The notes under the pieces are model-generated. The model ran no database searches. It was not told where the DNA came from and saw nothing but the letters and a program-made list of their open reading frames with translations. From Halodesulfurarchaeum sp. (GTDB taxonomy: Archaea > Halobacteriota > Halobacteria > Halobacteriales > Halobacteriaceae): DNA of 6,128 nt. Of the stretch, positions 5,773 through 6,128 are shown piece by piece (position 1 is the first letter of the stretch; each line of letters starts with the position of its first letter). The stretch spans positions 1 to 6,128 of the forward strand of contig JAGXLJ010000078.1 in assembly GCA_018334775.1 (NCBI GenBank), in the 5' to 3' direction. The translations under genes and the position numbers were made by a program.

Positions 5773-6128
5773 TCCGAAAAAACCTGAGCGGCGGATCTGA
5801 GGGTTACGGGGGTGACATCGGCCAACTCGGCGGCTTCGGCTTGGGTTGGACCGTCCTTTTCGACTGACGTGACGGTGTACAGCGCCGCTGCAGCCACACC
5901 GCTCGGATTGCGGCCGCCGATGTCGGCTTGGTTTGTCGCTTCGAGACGGCGTCGTGCAGCCGCTTCGACGTCTGGCCCGAGGTCCAGTTCCGTGGCGAAC
6001 CGAGGCAGGTATTCGGCCGGATCGATCGGGCCGGTTTGCAACCCGAGGTTGCGGTTCATCGCGTCGTAGGCCGCCTGGAACTCATCGTGGGTGGCTTTGG
6101 CGGTGCCCGTGATCTCTTCAGTGGTCCG
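5769..6128 (-). CDS. tfb: Transcription initiation factor B (TFB) family protein, C-terminal part, cut by window edge
   Basis: The minus-strand frame is open to the right edge, so the methionine encoded at 6057-6059 is internal; 119 C-terminal residues are visible. They start in the end of cyclin repeat 1 (RTTEEITGTAKATHDEF, its last helix-turn-helix) and the connecting NLGL...PIDPAEYLPRFATELDL, which is strongly TFB-like. Cyclin repeat 2 follows, with GGRNPSGVAAAALY and the terminal helix-turn-helix TQAEAAELADVTPVTLR. TFB bridges TBP-TATA DNA and RNA polymerase and reads the BRE. The N-terminal zinc ribbon and B-finger lie outside the window. After VTLR the usual NRYKEL-type ending is replaced by SAAQVFSD, so this is probably a divergent paralogue. 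Haloarchaea carry many TFBs. The TAA stop (5769-5771) overlaps the ATPase stop on the other strand. Confidence 0.9.
   Translation of the reverse strand, partial: RTTEEITGTAKATHDEFQAAYDAMNRNLGLQTGPIDPAEYLPRFATELDLGPDVEAAARRRLEATNQADIGGRNPSGVAAAALYTVTSVEKDGPTQAEAAELADVTPVTLRSAAQVFSD

Noticed and set aside
1..6128. CRISPR array, tRNA/rRNA, insertion sequence or defence island
   Set aside because: I saw no regularly spaced repeats, RNA-gene folds, transposase motifs or terminal inverted repeats; the window is compact housekeeping-type sequence with one intein.

Overview
The window looks like haloarchaeal chromosome (class Halobacteria). Coding GC is high with strong G/C at third codon positions. 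The proteins are acidic (Asp/Glu-rich) and archaeal in type: an MCM replicative helicase and a TFB-type transcription factor. Promoters are of the TATA-box type, and two genes appear to be leaderless. I cannot name a genus from this sequence.

Layout. Positions 1-3117 (+) hold the 3' part of mcm, open at the left edge; the missing N-terminus lies outside the window. Its Walker A motif is split after the lysine by a 529-residue intein (427-2013). This intein carries a LAGLIDADG homing endonuclease and, less usually, two tandem Cro/C1-type helix-turn-helix domains. Downstream on the same strand are four small haloarchaeal genes of unknown function: 3161-3439 (92 aa), 3478-3816 (112 aa), 3813-4640 (275 aa, coiled coil) and 4667-5074 (135 aa). 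They are followed by a MinD/ParA-like ATPase (5071-5772). On the minus strand, the 3' end of a TFB paralogue (5769-6128, cut by the right edge) converges on the ATPase gene, and the two stop codons overlap.

The block is very compact. Adjacent genes share ATGA or GTGA start/stop overlaps, and the largest gap is 43 nt. Two internal TATA-like elements sit about 27-28 nt before start codons (3478 and 4667), so the block is probably several leaderless transcription units with partial read-through rather than one simple operon. From memory, the order mcm / small unknown genes / minD / tfb also occurs in Haloferax volcanii (around HVO_0220 to HVO_0226). If so, this is a conserved haloarchaeal neighbourhood rather than a recent insertion, and only the intein is clearly mobile.

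The most interesting points are: the HTH-bearing intein in the P-loop of an essential helicase; AT-shifted extein codons beside the insertion point, which suggest co-conversion; the uncharacterised four-gene set between mcm and minD; and a TFB whose C-terminal recognition helix departs from the usual sequence. I found no RNA genes, CRISPR arrays or insertion sequences, and no gene-free stretch longer than 43 nt.
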